A stretch of DNA of 64,000 nucleotides from Cylindrobasidium torrendii FP15055 ss-10. Taxonomy: Eukaryota > Basidiomycota > Agaricomycetes > Agaricales > Physalacriaceae. The translations under genes and the position numbers were made by a program. A model generated the notes under the pieces. The model had not been told where the DNA came from and did not search any database. It worked only from the letters and a program-made list of their open reading frames with translations. The first letter of the stretch is position 1. Each line of letters starts with the position of its first letter. Of the stretch, positions 39,361 through 51,802 are shown piece after piece. The DNA lies in NCBI GenBank assembly GCA_000934385.1, contig KN880518.1:28497-92496 (forward strand), written 5' to 3'.

Positions 39361-40757
39361 ATGGCCAGCACAAGCCATGATGCGGCTCCCCAGAAAAAAC
39401 CTGTTGCCATCATTACGATTGGAATGGCGGGATCCGGAAAGACCACTTTTGTCCAACGAATAAATTCATATTTGCACTCAAAGAATCCACCCTCGCCGCC
39501 GTATATCCTAAACCTCGACCCCGCTGTTGCGCAGGTGCCGTTCGACTCGAACATTGACATCCGGGACACAGTAAACTACCAGGAAGTGATGAAGCAGTAT
39601 GTCTTTGCTGTGTTGTTTAGCGTCCGATGAACAACTTCATGCGAGTCAAGGTATAACCTTGGACCCAACGGCGCCATTCTGACCGCGCTCAATCTGTTCA
39701 CCACCAAGTTCGACCAAGTCCTTGGGCTGGTTGAGAAGAGAGCGGAGACCGTTGAGTCAGTTGTTTTTCTTTCGTCTGTAACCATCATTCAATCTGGCTT
39801 CAGCTATGTCATTGTTGATACACCAGGACAAATCGAAATATTCACCTGGTCAGCGTCTGGCGCTATCATCACCGACGCTATTGCTTCCTCTATCCCAACC
39901 GTCATTGCCTATGTTATCGACACCCCGCGCACAACAGCACCAGCGACGTTCATGTCGAACATGCTCTATGCTTGCAGGTACCCGCCTGACTCACCCCGCG
40001 TCATCCAGAATTGATGGTTGCTCTCTTTAGCATTCTCTACAAAACCAAGCTCCCCTTCATTCTCGTATTCAACAAGACCGACGTGCAGCCCCATGATTTT
40101 GCTATAGAATGGATGAAGGACTTTGAAGCGTTCCAAGAAGCGCTGGCGACGAACAATGGAACGATGGATGGCGATGGCGAGTCGACGTACATGCACAGTC
40201 TCATGCATAGCATGAGTATGGTTTTGGACGAATTCTACCAAAATTTGACGGTGCGTTCCATACTCGACAGTTGAAAAAGGGCCTCATTTGTGCAGGCTGT
40301 TGGTGTGTCAAGTATGACTGGGGACGGTGTGAAGGAATTTTTCGAGGCAGTGGAGGCCTCTCGGGCGGAGTACGAAAAGTGGGTCTCCATTCTACGTGGT
40401 GACAAATTCGAGGTTGACAGGATGCAGGGATTATCTACCTGAGCTGCAGCGCTCCCGCGAAATGCGAGAACAAGCGTTGCAGGAGATCAAAGATGACTCT
40501 GTGAACAGGTTAATGAAGGATTTGGAGCTTGACAAGGCCAAGGGTGGTCTGCGTGAGCGCTGGGATCCGAACGAGGACGACGACGAAGACGACGACAGCG
40601 ATATGAATATCATTGACCGAGGTGAGTGATATTGTGAGATCTTCGTTTCATATTCCTCAACATACACTTTCTAGTGGATGATGCATGGCCAGGGCAATAC
40701 ATCGACCTGACGAACTCGGGGAAAAGTATGGGTAGCAACTGGCCGCGACCCGCATGA
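39361..40757 (+). CDS. GPN1: GPN-loop GTPase 1 (Npa3/XAB1)
   Basis: ATG 39361. The G1 P-loop [13 protein letters not shown] is followed by the family-defining motif (Y)[15 protein letters not shown] (about 39652-39700), G3 [10 protein letters not shown], and G4 [12 protein letters not shown] (about 40070). After an intron, [14 protein letters not shown] supplies the G5 region. The C-terminus is acidic ([15 protein letters not shown]) and closes with SNWPRPA at TGA 40755-40757. GPN1 dimerises with GPN2/GPN3 and chaperones RNA polymerase II assembly and nuclear import. Six short introns are inferred; the protein is about 370 residues, usual for the family. The acidic tail is typical of fungal GPN1 and separates it from GPN2 and GPN3. 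Confidence 0.93.
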
Positions 40758-41049
40758 GCCAGACTGGTTATATTGTGCCCCATTTGTAGCTTTAGTCGAC
40801 GTGTAATAAGCCCATAACCAGTCTATGTACTATGAAATTGAGCTCAGCTCGGGTGTGAACGTTTGAACGACAGTTTGAGCCGAATTGAGCGCGTCGGTGC
40901 AATACAAAGAGCCGAGGCGACGATCGCATCCGCTTTGTTCTTGACATCCCACCGTCGTCTGCCTGATTCTAACCTAGCTCTGTATATTTTCTATCCTTTC
41001 TTTGCTTCCCAAGGCAATTCTTTTGCCTGTGTATATCATTTGTGACCGA

Positions 41050-42653
41050 ATGGAACGGTGCGTATTCGTTTATTTCTGATGAGTTGAACCAAGCACTAAG
41101 CTAGTGTCGACAGATATGAGCGTATTGAGAAAGTCGGTATGTTGAGACTGGACACTACCAAAAAGAACTAAAACTGACCGCCATTGCAGGAGAGGGCAAG
41201 TTACGACTACGGATGTGTAAGTCCAAAAGTTGACCGAACGCAGGCACGTACGGCGTTGTCTACAAAGCGCGCGACATGAAAACGACCGGCATCGTCGCAC
41301 TCAAGAAAATTCGACTCGAGGGAGAAGACGAGGGTGTCCCTAGCACGGCTATTCGCGAGATCATTCTGCTCAGAGAGCTGCGGGACGACAACATCGTCCA
41401 GTGCGTCCTCCTTCTTTCCATCCAGCCCAGCTGACTCCAATCAGGCTATTGGACATTGTCCACGCTGAACAGAAGTTGTATCTCGTTTTTGAATTCCTCG
41501 ACGTCGACCTGAAGCGGTACATCCATCTGGGAAATAAAAACAGCAACCCTATTTCCCTCGACACCACCAAGGTAAGGGCGGCTGCTCCATCTCATCCTTA
41601 TACCGTCGGATCCTCCATCCAACGCGTTCGAGACGCAGATATAGCGCGTTCGACGCGTGCTAGAGCGCTGCCCCGGCGACGATCGTTGTCCCGCCGGTAA
41701 GCCCGGATGGGAACCAGTAGCGGCCGTCCTCCTCCTCCTAGGCATCCGCAGACTCGCTCGTGGCTGTCGTGCCATGTCTGGGACAACAAGAGATTGCAGG
41801 TTCGACCACATCACGTGTGCGCGACGGGCCTCGTTTCTCTCCTGTCTGCCTCTTAAGAAATGCGGAATAGCGGATTGACAGCTCCCCAACAGCACTTTTT
41901 ACACCAAATCGCCTCTGGGCTGATGTATTGTCATTCGCACCGGATACTCCATCGCGACCTGAAGCCGCAGAACCTGCTGATCGACCAACACGATAACCTC
42001 AAGCTGGCTGACTTTGGGCTGGCGCGCGCATTTGGAATACCGATGCGCACATATACGCATGAGGTGTGCGATGCACCTGTCCGTTCATTCTCAAGAGCTC
42101 AACCTTCTCAGGTAGTAACGCTATGGTACCGAGCACCAGAAGTCCTACTGGGCTCGCGCAATTACTCGACAGCAATCGATATGTGGTCAGTAGGGACCAT
42201 CTTTGCAGAGATGGCCCTTCAAGGCCATCCCATATTTCCTGGTGACTCGGAGATTGACCAAATCTTCAAAATATTCAGGTCAGTGCGGTGGTTGTGGCAT
42301 GGTTCATAGATGCTTAATTGGTGTCTCCAGAGTGCTTGGAACCCCGAACGAGCTTGTGTGGCCAGGTGTCTCGCAGCTACCCGACTACAAGCACACATTC
42401 CCTCAGTGGGCGACGCAGGATCTAGCTAGGCTTCTACCCATGCTTGACGACGACGGCGTCGATGTCCTCGAAGTAAAGCATGATCCCCACACCAATATGC
42501 CTTTCTGACTTTTACCCAGCATCTTCTCACGTACGACAGCACACAACGCATCTCAGGTACCCTTCACCTCCCACTTTTGATAACCGAGAACGCTAACGAT
42601 CCTCACCAGCGAAACGCCTCTTAACCCATCCTTATTTTACCAAAGAATCTTAA
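41050..42653 (+). CDS. CDK1: Cyclin-dependent kinase 1 (Cdc2/Cdc28)
   Basis: Exons 41050-41057 (8 nt), 41114-41136 (23 nt), 41190-41195 (6 nt) and from 41244 join to [20 protein letters not shown]. Next come [20 protein letters not shown] (PSTAIRE-type helix), [45 protein letters not shown] and [20 protein letters not shown], as in Cdc2/Cdc28. Thr14-Tyr15 of the inhibitory Wee1 site correspond to GEGTYG, and the activating T-loop Thr precedes HE. The 321-nt intron 41572-41892 is far longer than its neighbours. The end is HPYFTKES with TAA at 42651-42653. The length of about 300 residues fits CDK1. It drives G1/S and G2/M with cyclins. The Pho85-type alternative is less likely given the exact PSTAIR. 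Confidence 0.93.
41190..41243 (+). other. 6-nt microexon and 48-nt GC-AG intron in CDK1
   Basis: Exon GAGAGG (41190-41195) is bounded by ...ttgcag upstream and gcaagt downstream. The following intron 41196-41243 begins GC and ends AG; GCAAGT is the usual strong donor form of GC-AG introns. Only this choice restores the invariant glycine loop GEGTYG. A competing GT donor at 41217 (gtaagt) would make a 27-nt exon and insert KLRLRMC in frame into the ATP-binding loop. Confidence 0.75.
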
Positions 42654-43130
42654 ATCCCGTGCTTGATATTTATTATACTCCTACCGCTCGGACTTTCAAA
42701 GCTCATTATACTTCACTTATATTTCTCTATGGTACTCTTACACCGTGCTACTACATATCCTTACTCTTCTTATGCTATACGCGGTGCAGTGCGCGCTCCT
42801 TTCACAAAGGACACGACTTACCCGCCACAAGAAAAGAATGCCTATTTTCTAGAAGAATTCAATTCAACATGTAGGACGTTACAGAAACAACCGTTTGTAG
42901 ACTCAAATTGCGGTTGGAAGCGATCTCTATTGTGCACCGCTGTGTATTGAATCCTTATTCCGTTTTTGGGAAGCATGAGTCCAATGTGGTCTATATAACG
43001 CTTCGGCATGATAAGTAACAACACTACACAGAGAGTTGTGGATGCGGCCGCGCTACTGGAAGGTAACATAAGTGGCATTCATCGTTCAAGAGCATCATAG
43101 TTGTTGATAAAGCCAAGCCAGCCGCACCAC
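42654..43130. other. Intergenic between converging CDK1 and MDR copy 2
   Basis: About 480 bp of A/T-richer sequence with pyrimidine runs between two converging genes. It presumably contains both 3' UTRs and polyadenylation regions. No supported coding frame. Confidence 0.5.
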
Positions 43131-44427
43131 CTACTCGTCCAAAGATATTACAATCTTTCCAACGTACTTCTGTGAATCCAGGCCATCAAACGCCTCGATG
43201 GTTTGGTTGAACCCAAATACTTTGGCGATAACTGGCCGTGTCTTCTCTGGGTTTGCAGCCATCAATTTCAATAGTTTCTCGAACCTGGCGAAACGGTCTC
43301 TGTTAGCCTGGAGTTGATGTGACCAAAAACAAGGGGAGCATACAATTCAACCGATCCGATATTGATTCCTCGCACATTCGCCGCCTTAATGATGATCATC
43401 CCCAGCATGCTCTGAGCGTCCAGCGCCTCTGTCCTACCCCCTGGTCCGACCGCAGCGATAACGTTGATTTGCCCGCCTACTTTGAGCGCATCGAAGCTTT
43501 GCTTGATGGTCTCGCCGGAAACCTCCAGTATGTGGTCTACGCCTTCCCCGTTCGTAAGCCTCAGGACCTCTTCGGACCACGCTGGGTTGGACCTGTAGTT
43601 TACGCCGTGTGTCGCTCCTAGCACTTTCGCCTGCTCGAGTTTGGCGTCGGAGGAAGACGTGACGATGACAGTTGCGCCTGAAGCAACAGCAAATTGTAGG
43701 CCAAAACTAGAGTCGTTTGAATGTTTTTGGAAGACCCATGTTGTGTATGTGTAACTTACATGGATACACCACCGGTGCCGAGAATTAGAACAGTGTCGCC
43801 AGCCTTGAGAGGTTTACGACCACCTAGCAGAGCATTATATGCTGTCACAGCAGCACAAGGTAGCGTTGACGCCTCCTCATACGACAGGTGATCCGGGATT
43901 CGTATCAACGACTGGAGATTTCATGTCAACGTCGCCTGCAAGGACCACTTCCCATGAAAAGAATGAACAGAATACCTCGGGTTTGTACGTCTTATAATCC
44001 TCCAGCACACCTTGACAGTCGCCTCCTTGGGCGTCAGACCACGTCCCTGCCTTCGGTGTCACGCCATATAGATGCGTTGTGATGAAGTTGGCGACGACGC
44101 GATCGCCGACCTTGAGTGGCCCTTGGGCGTCTTCCCCAACGGCAACAACCTCGCCAGCCATGTCCGAGCACGGGACGAGCTCAGGAGGAGGCTTGCTGAA
44201 CGGATACTTGCCATTTCCCACTAAAAGGTCGCGATACTGTAGAGAGACCGCATGAACTTTGACGAGAATTTCGGTGGGCCTGAGTTTGGGGATGGGCACC
44301 GTGCGCTGCTTGAGCTTGTCCCACCCTTGACTGGTCTACGGATGGAGTCAGCAAGATTGCAAAAAGTAACAAAGAGCCGAACAATAGGGTAGTAGAATTG
44401 CCGTGCTGAAGTAGGGATGGAGGACAT
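43131..44427 (-). CDS. Medium-chain (MDR) NAD(P)-dependent alcohol dehydrogenase-like protein, copy 2
   Basis: Paralogue of the gene at 24188-25448. The ATG at 44427 gives [16 protein letters not shown] (copy 1: [16 protein letters not shown]). After the first intron come [20 protein letters not shown], then [15 protein letters not shown] and [18 protein letters not shown]. The cofactor half has [10 protein letters not shown] (about 43790), [20 protein letters not shown], then [20 protein letters not shown]. It ends [13 protein letters not shown] with TAG 43131-43133. The intron positions seen (after the first exon, around 43720-43760) match copy 1, supporting gene duplication rather than independent acquisition. 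Zinc ligands of classical ADH are not evident. Substrate unknown. Confidence 0.85.
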
Positions 44428-44777
44428 GTCGGATTTGTAGATGTGCTGGTGCTCCTCTGGCGCGCGCTATAAGCCCCACCATATCCCGACGGTGGCGGCC
44501 TCTTGCTGACGAACAGCAGGAGGAGTCCTCGAAGGCTATTGGGAAATCACCCGATCAGCGGTATATTTGTCCTCGAACGCATTTCTCATGCAAAACTTAC
44601 GCTGAACAATGTTGTTCTTATATAAGCACCTGCTCAGTAAGCACGATAACAGTATGAACGCTTACTACTCCCCAAAGTCATGCCTTGTCTCGACTCTCGA
44701 GAATCACACCCGCCATGGGCCAAGGAATCAATATTTGCATTGGTATTCATCAGGTATTCATCCACGCCTGCGAGGGG

Positions 44778-46710
44778 TCACCGATCCTGCCGGGCACCTC
44801 CACTCGTATCCAAGAAAGACCACCAGGCGATGAGGACGAAAAGCGTCAAGGGATACACCGCTGTGTCCCTTACATCCATCAGGAAAGAGTTCCTCGATTG
44901 TCCAGTTCTTCCGGTACCACCAGAAAGCGAGCCCCCCAGAGTGCCCATCTCGATGCTCACGCTCAGGCCGCGCTGTCTCCCTCGACCGCCCTCGATATAC
45001 CGCGCGCGCACCAACTTTGCTGCGGCCAAGTAGAGTATGGACAGGACAAGTAGAGGGACGTAGATGCTGAGATAGATGAAGAGCTGGTTGGGAAGGAGGC
45101 ACGGACGGTCTGCAAAGGTTGGTTGCCCAGGTAGTCGAGAAAGAGAGAGCAGTTGGTAGCCCGGTTGGGAAATTCCCATCGCCATCGAAATTGACTTGAC
45201 GCTAACTTCTCGTGTGCGCTGCGACTCTGTCTCGTGTACGAATTCGCAGTAGTCATGGTCATCGCCGCTGGTTGTAGGTCAGTGTTGTTCAGCAGTAGGT
45301 AAGAGAATAGACCTGAAGGCAACTGAGGGCTCAAGAGTGTCGAGGAGGTACGTTGTCATTTGTTGTCCAAGTGTGTTTTGGTAGCCGTGCCCGCTCCCGC
45401 GATGTATTGTACCGCGCTCACGGTTAGGACCACAGGATGCTCCGTTAGGTCGTGCCAATGGGATATGAGTGAATAAGATGAGAGGACGGTCGCGGTGGCT
45501 TTCTGTAACTGCGTGAGCACGACAACAGTGCACTCAACGGTGCCTACTGTTAGCAAACTCCCTGATGAATTCGAGCGTCCCTCCACGTTTAGCAGTCCAC
45601 TGATCTACGGTAATTCCAGTCGGATGTCGCTCCCGGTCTTCTTCAGCCAGTGACGGTGCATCAATGAACAAGAACGTGTGATTCCCCACTTCTGCGACGT
45701 GGTTGAGAGGGCCAAAGTGGGAGACATAGCGTGCATTTGCGTTCTTGGAGAAAAGTTCGGAGTCACCCAACCTGGACAGCGATCAGAGGTGGTCCTCAGA
45801 GAAGACACTTCACATACCCAATGTCGTGGTTCCCCGGGATATAGTAGACTGGGGCCTGGGAGGCAAGATGAAAGATGCTCTTAAAGCGCCTGTAGTAGGT
45901 TTCGTACCTATAAACCATTAGCAATGAGACAAGGGGTCTTGGAATATGGTATACTCTTCGTTGTCAATGTTATATCTACCATTGTCCATCATGTCCCCCA
46001 AAAACACGACTGCGTCTGGCTCTTTACGGGCTATGGCGTACCAACTCTTGCGCATGTTCATGTCGGTGAACAGCTGCGAAAGCCATGTAACAAGTGCAGA
46101 ACGGTCAGGGTACGATCTACTATCCAGTACTTGTGGGTCTGCAACGAGGATGACATGGGTAGGATTCTATGGTCACTGTTAGCTGGGATCCGGCGGCCCG
46201 GACCGATGCTACGTGCGCTCAATTCGTTGTCGGGCCAGTCGCAGCGGTCCGCTGCTCGGAGGAAGACAGCAAACTCGTAGTAGAAAATGACAAGGACCCA
46301 GATGGCGCGGAGGACATTGACGGCGCGTTTGCCGCGGATGCTGAGCCGCATGATGACGGTAAGGAGAAGAGGGACATGATGATGGTGTTGGACATTGTTT
46401 ATTCGCGCAATGCTACACTTCGCCCTGTGTACTCTAATGATGTTCGCCGTGCCCCTCGCCGTGGTGGAGGAAGGGATGCTCTCCCTAGTGTTGATTAAGT
46501 ACAAATTCCAAGGCAATTCCAAAATACGCACCAGAAGCTTTGCAGCACCATCTTGCCTGGTAAAGATTCAGAAATATGCTCATCTATGCCTCTGCAAACG
46601 CCTAACCTTGCCCGGTAAAAGATGAAGAACCACATCGTAGCGCCAAGGCCCTTTGCGAGGAATTGGTATTTGAACCCGGGGAGATGCGGGTGGAATGCGC
46701 CAGCTGCCAT
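44778..46710 (-). CDS. Cdc1/Ted1-type metallophosphoesterase (GPI-anchor remodelling)
   Basis: ATG 46710 opens MAAGAFHPHLPGFKYQFLAK. An N-terminal membrane span (AIWVLVIFYYEFAVFLRA) precedes the metallophosphoesterase domain: VADPQVLDSRSYPDRSAL, VFLGDMMDNGR, YYIPGNHDIG, HFGPLNHVAEVGNHTFLFID, then GHGYQNTL and SGDDHDYCEF (the GDDHDYC metal-binding motif typical of Cdc1/Ted1/PGAP5). C-terminal spans are LFIYLSIYVPLLVLSILYLA and VYPLTLFVLIAWWSF. These ER/Golgi enzymes remove ethanolamine-phosphate from GPI-anchor mannoses and so aid ER export of GPI proteins. Whether it is orthologous to Cdc1 or Ted1 cannot be decided by eye. Csf1, another GPI-pathway-linked protein, is encoded in the same window but not adjacent. 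Internal exon joins between 45350 and 45530 are approximate. Confidence 0.85.
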
Positions 46711-46887
46711 AGCACGGTTAGCTTGACCTTATCTACCAGTTCATGCAGCCAATTTACTGTGTGCACCGCCGGCCATGATAGTTGTCGGTGAACGAAGAGT
46801 GAAGTGTTATTTGGTCACGTTTGTGACCAGCGGCTGCTTTCCTTCTCGCCTTCATTTGACGCGCGACGCGTGAATTCTGGTCCTTCA

Positions 46888-49800
46888 ATGGACGCTGTCC
46901 GCGGCTCTACCCCTACCAGAGTCAACTTTCTGGATGCTGCCGTTGCCGATGCAGCCAATGATCGCAGCTTTGCGCGTTTTTTCAAACGTGTGTATTGGCT
47001 AGTGGCAATATATGCGTACTAACCAGGGTTCAATTTAGAAAAATCCGTGAAGGAGCTGGAGAATGTGGTACGCCAGAAGCTTGGATTAGACGAGGGAGTC
47101 AACGTCGAGCTGCACCACCTATGCTACGATCATTCTCTCGCTCTCAACGACAGTGAGTCCATGTTCATGTTCCAGTTCCCCATCTGACATAGGACAGAGG
47201 ATGATTTTGATATGCTCCGTCACTATGCTGCCACATCCGATGTCGTCAAAATCTCGTTCGTTCTTCGTGAGGAGCTCGAGGTGTGGCTGGCGCTGCTGAT
47301 CGACGCGTAAAACTCATGATCGCACAGGACGCGCTGCCCCGCAAACGCCGCAGGCTCAACCCCGCCCCTCCAGCCGCCCCCGACCAAATCATTGAGCCTG
47401 CACCAGAGAATGACGCGTCGGAAAACACCCCAAACATCGAAACAACCAAGCCCAAGAAGTCTAAAGTAGCTACTCAGGTGCCCACAGACAATGTAGTCGT
47501 CGCCCTACCCAATCGGTCAACTGAGAACAAGCGGAAGCGCGTCGAACCTCCCGCTTCTCCGGAGCCAGTTCCTGTCGCCGAAGAGAGCATCAAGTCTCTC
47601 AAGAAGCGTAAAAAGGCAAAAAAGAAGCACGGCGCTGTTGAACACACCAACGATATGAGCGACATTGCACGCGCAATCAACGCTGCGAGCACTGCAAATA
47701 ATGCTGCAGAGGCTGACGGTAAGCCTGTTTTGATTTCTAGCGCGCACCTGTCCAATAAAGTTTTGGCAGATGCTGAAGAAGAGCAACCAAAGAAGCGAAA
47801 ACGCACCAAGAAGGCAAAAGGTCTCTCTCCTGTGCTACTTCTGCATACACTGTGCTTACGCTCCCTCAGAGGATGAGTCTGCTCATGTCAAAGAAGTTGG
47901 TCAGTGGCCCTTCTCTTCACTGAGTGCTACACTGCTGATGCTGGCATAGTGCAGCCAGAACCTGAGCCCGTCGTGGCTAAACCAGCCGCTCGCCCTTCAA
48001 ACGGCAGACGCAAGTCCCAAGCTTCCAGTGAGACGCTCGATGCTGTTCGCGCGTTTCTCATGAACGGAATCGCGGAGACGCCTGCGGCTCCAAGTGCCGA
48101 CACCACGACGACGCCAAAGAAAACCAAAACTAAAGTGCCTACCAAGCCTCTACCTGTGGACGATACTAGGCCTGGAAACAGTAGCAAGCTCAGCGCCGTT
48201 TTGGGCGACGCGAAGCGCAAAGAGAAGGAGGATGCAGCTGAGGCTCAGGAGCGAGGTTCGGCGGCCAAGCCCCGCGGGCGGCCCAAGAAGAAGACCGAAG
48301 AGCCTAGCGTGGCCGCGGAGCCTAAGGGCAAGGGCAAGAAAGTGAAGGCGCCGCCCCCACAAGATGAAGCTGCAGAGTCTGACGCCGCGCCTGTTGTAGG
48401 TCCCTCTACGAGGAGTCGCAGCCGCATAAGCAGTGCGAAGCAAGCACCCCCCGGCGCAGAAAACGAGGAGGGAGAGGTCGCGCCATTGACGAAGGAGAAG
48501 CGCAAGAGGGAGAAGAAGAAAAAGGTTAGCAGGGAGAAACAGGCGGAAGAGGAAGAGGAAGTGGAAGTGGACATAGAGGGGGATGTGGAAATGGAGGGGC
48601 CTGACGAAGACGCTATCGAAGAACCGTCTGCACCTGAACCCCAATCGAAGTCTTCATCTCAAACTGCTCAATCTCAAGCCGCTAGCAGGCCTGCAAGCAC
48701 GAGTGATAGCGACGACGACGACGAGCCGCCAGTGCCCAAGTCCAAAGTCAAGCCCGCCCCCAAGCTCACAAACACGCCGGTCTCGGCGCGCGCCCAGTAT
48801 TTGCCACGCAAATCTCTCAATCTCGACAAGGTCTTTGCTATGGCTGAGCAGGAAGATGACGAGGACGAGGGCGAGGATCTAGAAGAGGACGAGGATGAGA
48901 GGCCCAGTCGTCGCAACCGAGGCAAGGGGCGCGCGTTTTCGCCTGATAGCGACGTCGTTGTGGATGACGATAGCGACGCTGAGCCCATTCAAACCGCCAG
49001 CCCAATCATCTCCGAGCCTATTCAGCCTTCAAACGAGCTAGTACCTGATACGCCCGACCCTATTGTTTCTCCTTCGCCGCCGCCAGCAACTAGCTCTCAA
49101 AAAGCCTCTGTTGTAACGCCCGCTGCGTCGAAAATTATTCATCGGATGAAGCCAAAGAGTGTACCAAGAGTCCCAGTGCCATCTTCGCCACCGCCAGCGA
49201 CTAGCACACAAATCGCCCCTGTTGTAACGCCCGTTGCATCGAAAATTATCCACCGAATGAAGCCAAAGAGCGTACCAAGAGTCCCCGTGCCATCGTCGCC
49301 TGTTCCGGATGTCCCACTTGATTTGGACAGCCAAACTGGGCAAGATGGGTGGACGTCACTGAAGACATCGGTGTCTGATGCTGGTCCGGACGACAGTGCG
49401 TCGGTGCAGGCGGAAGAGGACGAGCTCGCGCCGAGTAGTCCAAGGAATGAGCCGCCATCGGTTAGAGAGGAAACACCTTCAGAACAGGGGGAACAAAAGG
49501 ATGAGACTGAGCAGGTTGAGGTTGAAGTCGAGAAGGAGTTCGAGGATGAAACGCAGCAGCAGGAAAATGAGAACACGCAAGAACGACCGCCGTTATTTAT
49601 TCCTTCGGAGACGCAAGTTAGATTCTCGCAGTATCATCCTGGGCTGGACGAGGAAGATGAAGAGGTCGCTAGTGAGAAGGAAGTTGAAGGCGAGAAGGCA
49701 TCAGCTGTTGGTGCAGAGAATCCAGAGGAGCAGGAGCTTGGAAACGCAGATCAGGAGGTCGCTCAAGAGCCAGACCGTGAGGAAGCCGAGAAAGATGACG

Positions 49801-50159
49801 AAAAAGACGACGAGGGGCAAGATGAAGACGAGGATGAAGAGGAGGAAGAGAATGAGGTTATGGAGACCGTGCGTCCAATACGCCCTGCGCGTTATAGGCG
49901 GTTCTCCGAGATTATGAACTCCCCGGACAAGCGCCAGACGCGGGCAGGAGCGCGGCAGTCCCAGCAATCCCAGTCCCAGCCACTACCGACAGCCAAACAG
50001 CACCGGGATGTGTGGGGAAAACTCAAAGATATGAAGGACTCGAGTTCCGAAGAGAGCAGCGACGAGGAAGAAGAGCTAGGGAGAGGCAAACGCAAAACGT
50101 CTGCTAAATCACACATTCCGAAAGCGAGGGTGGCTGGAGGAAGGACTCCTAGAAAGTAG
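46888..50159 (+). CDS. Acidic/lysine-rich probable nuclear protein of unknown function
   Basis: ATG 46888 (MDAVRGSTPTRVNFLDAAVA). After short introns an N-terminal folded region reads KELENVVRQKLGLDEGVNVE, then NDEDDFDMLRHYA and VVKISFVLREELE, which resembles a small PB1/ubiquitin-like domain. The remainder is low complexity: basic clusters (RKRRRLNP, KSLKKRKKAKKKH, KKRKRTKKAK; likely nuclear localisation), long Glu/Asp/Lys runs, Ser/Pro stretches, and a C-terminal part with RPIRPARYRRFSEIMNSPDK and EESSDEEEELGRGKRK. A 751-codon exon ends at TAG 50157-50159. Composition suggests a chromatin or nucleolar protein; no family was recognised. A 111-bp tandem repeat is present (49074-49295). Confidence 0.75.
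49074..49295 (+). repeat. 111-bp tandem duplication inside the acidic protein gene
   Basis: Two head-to-tail copies, 49074-49184 and 49185-49295, with a period of exactly 111 bp (37 codons). Each encodes SPPPATSxQ, then VVTP, then ASKIIHRMKPKSVPRVPVPS. Differences are few and mostly silent, so the duplication is recent or constrained. The frame is preserved. Confidence 0.9.
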
Positions 50160-50306
50160 ATAGAAGATGGACTTTCGTCGTGCGTTTTGTTTATTTCATC
50201 TTTTGTAGCGTGTTTGTATGATGCATTCAGCAATATTGTTTGTTCCTTTGCAAGCGTTTACAATTTGTGCGACCGACCACAGTAAGCTCTCACTAAATGA
50301 GTACAT

Positions 50307-51802
<1,496 letters not shown>

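Noticed and set aside
41190..41216. 27-nt CDK1 exon using the GT donor as the main form
   Set aside because: It would insert seven residues into the invariant GEGTYG loop; kept only as a possible alternative transcript.
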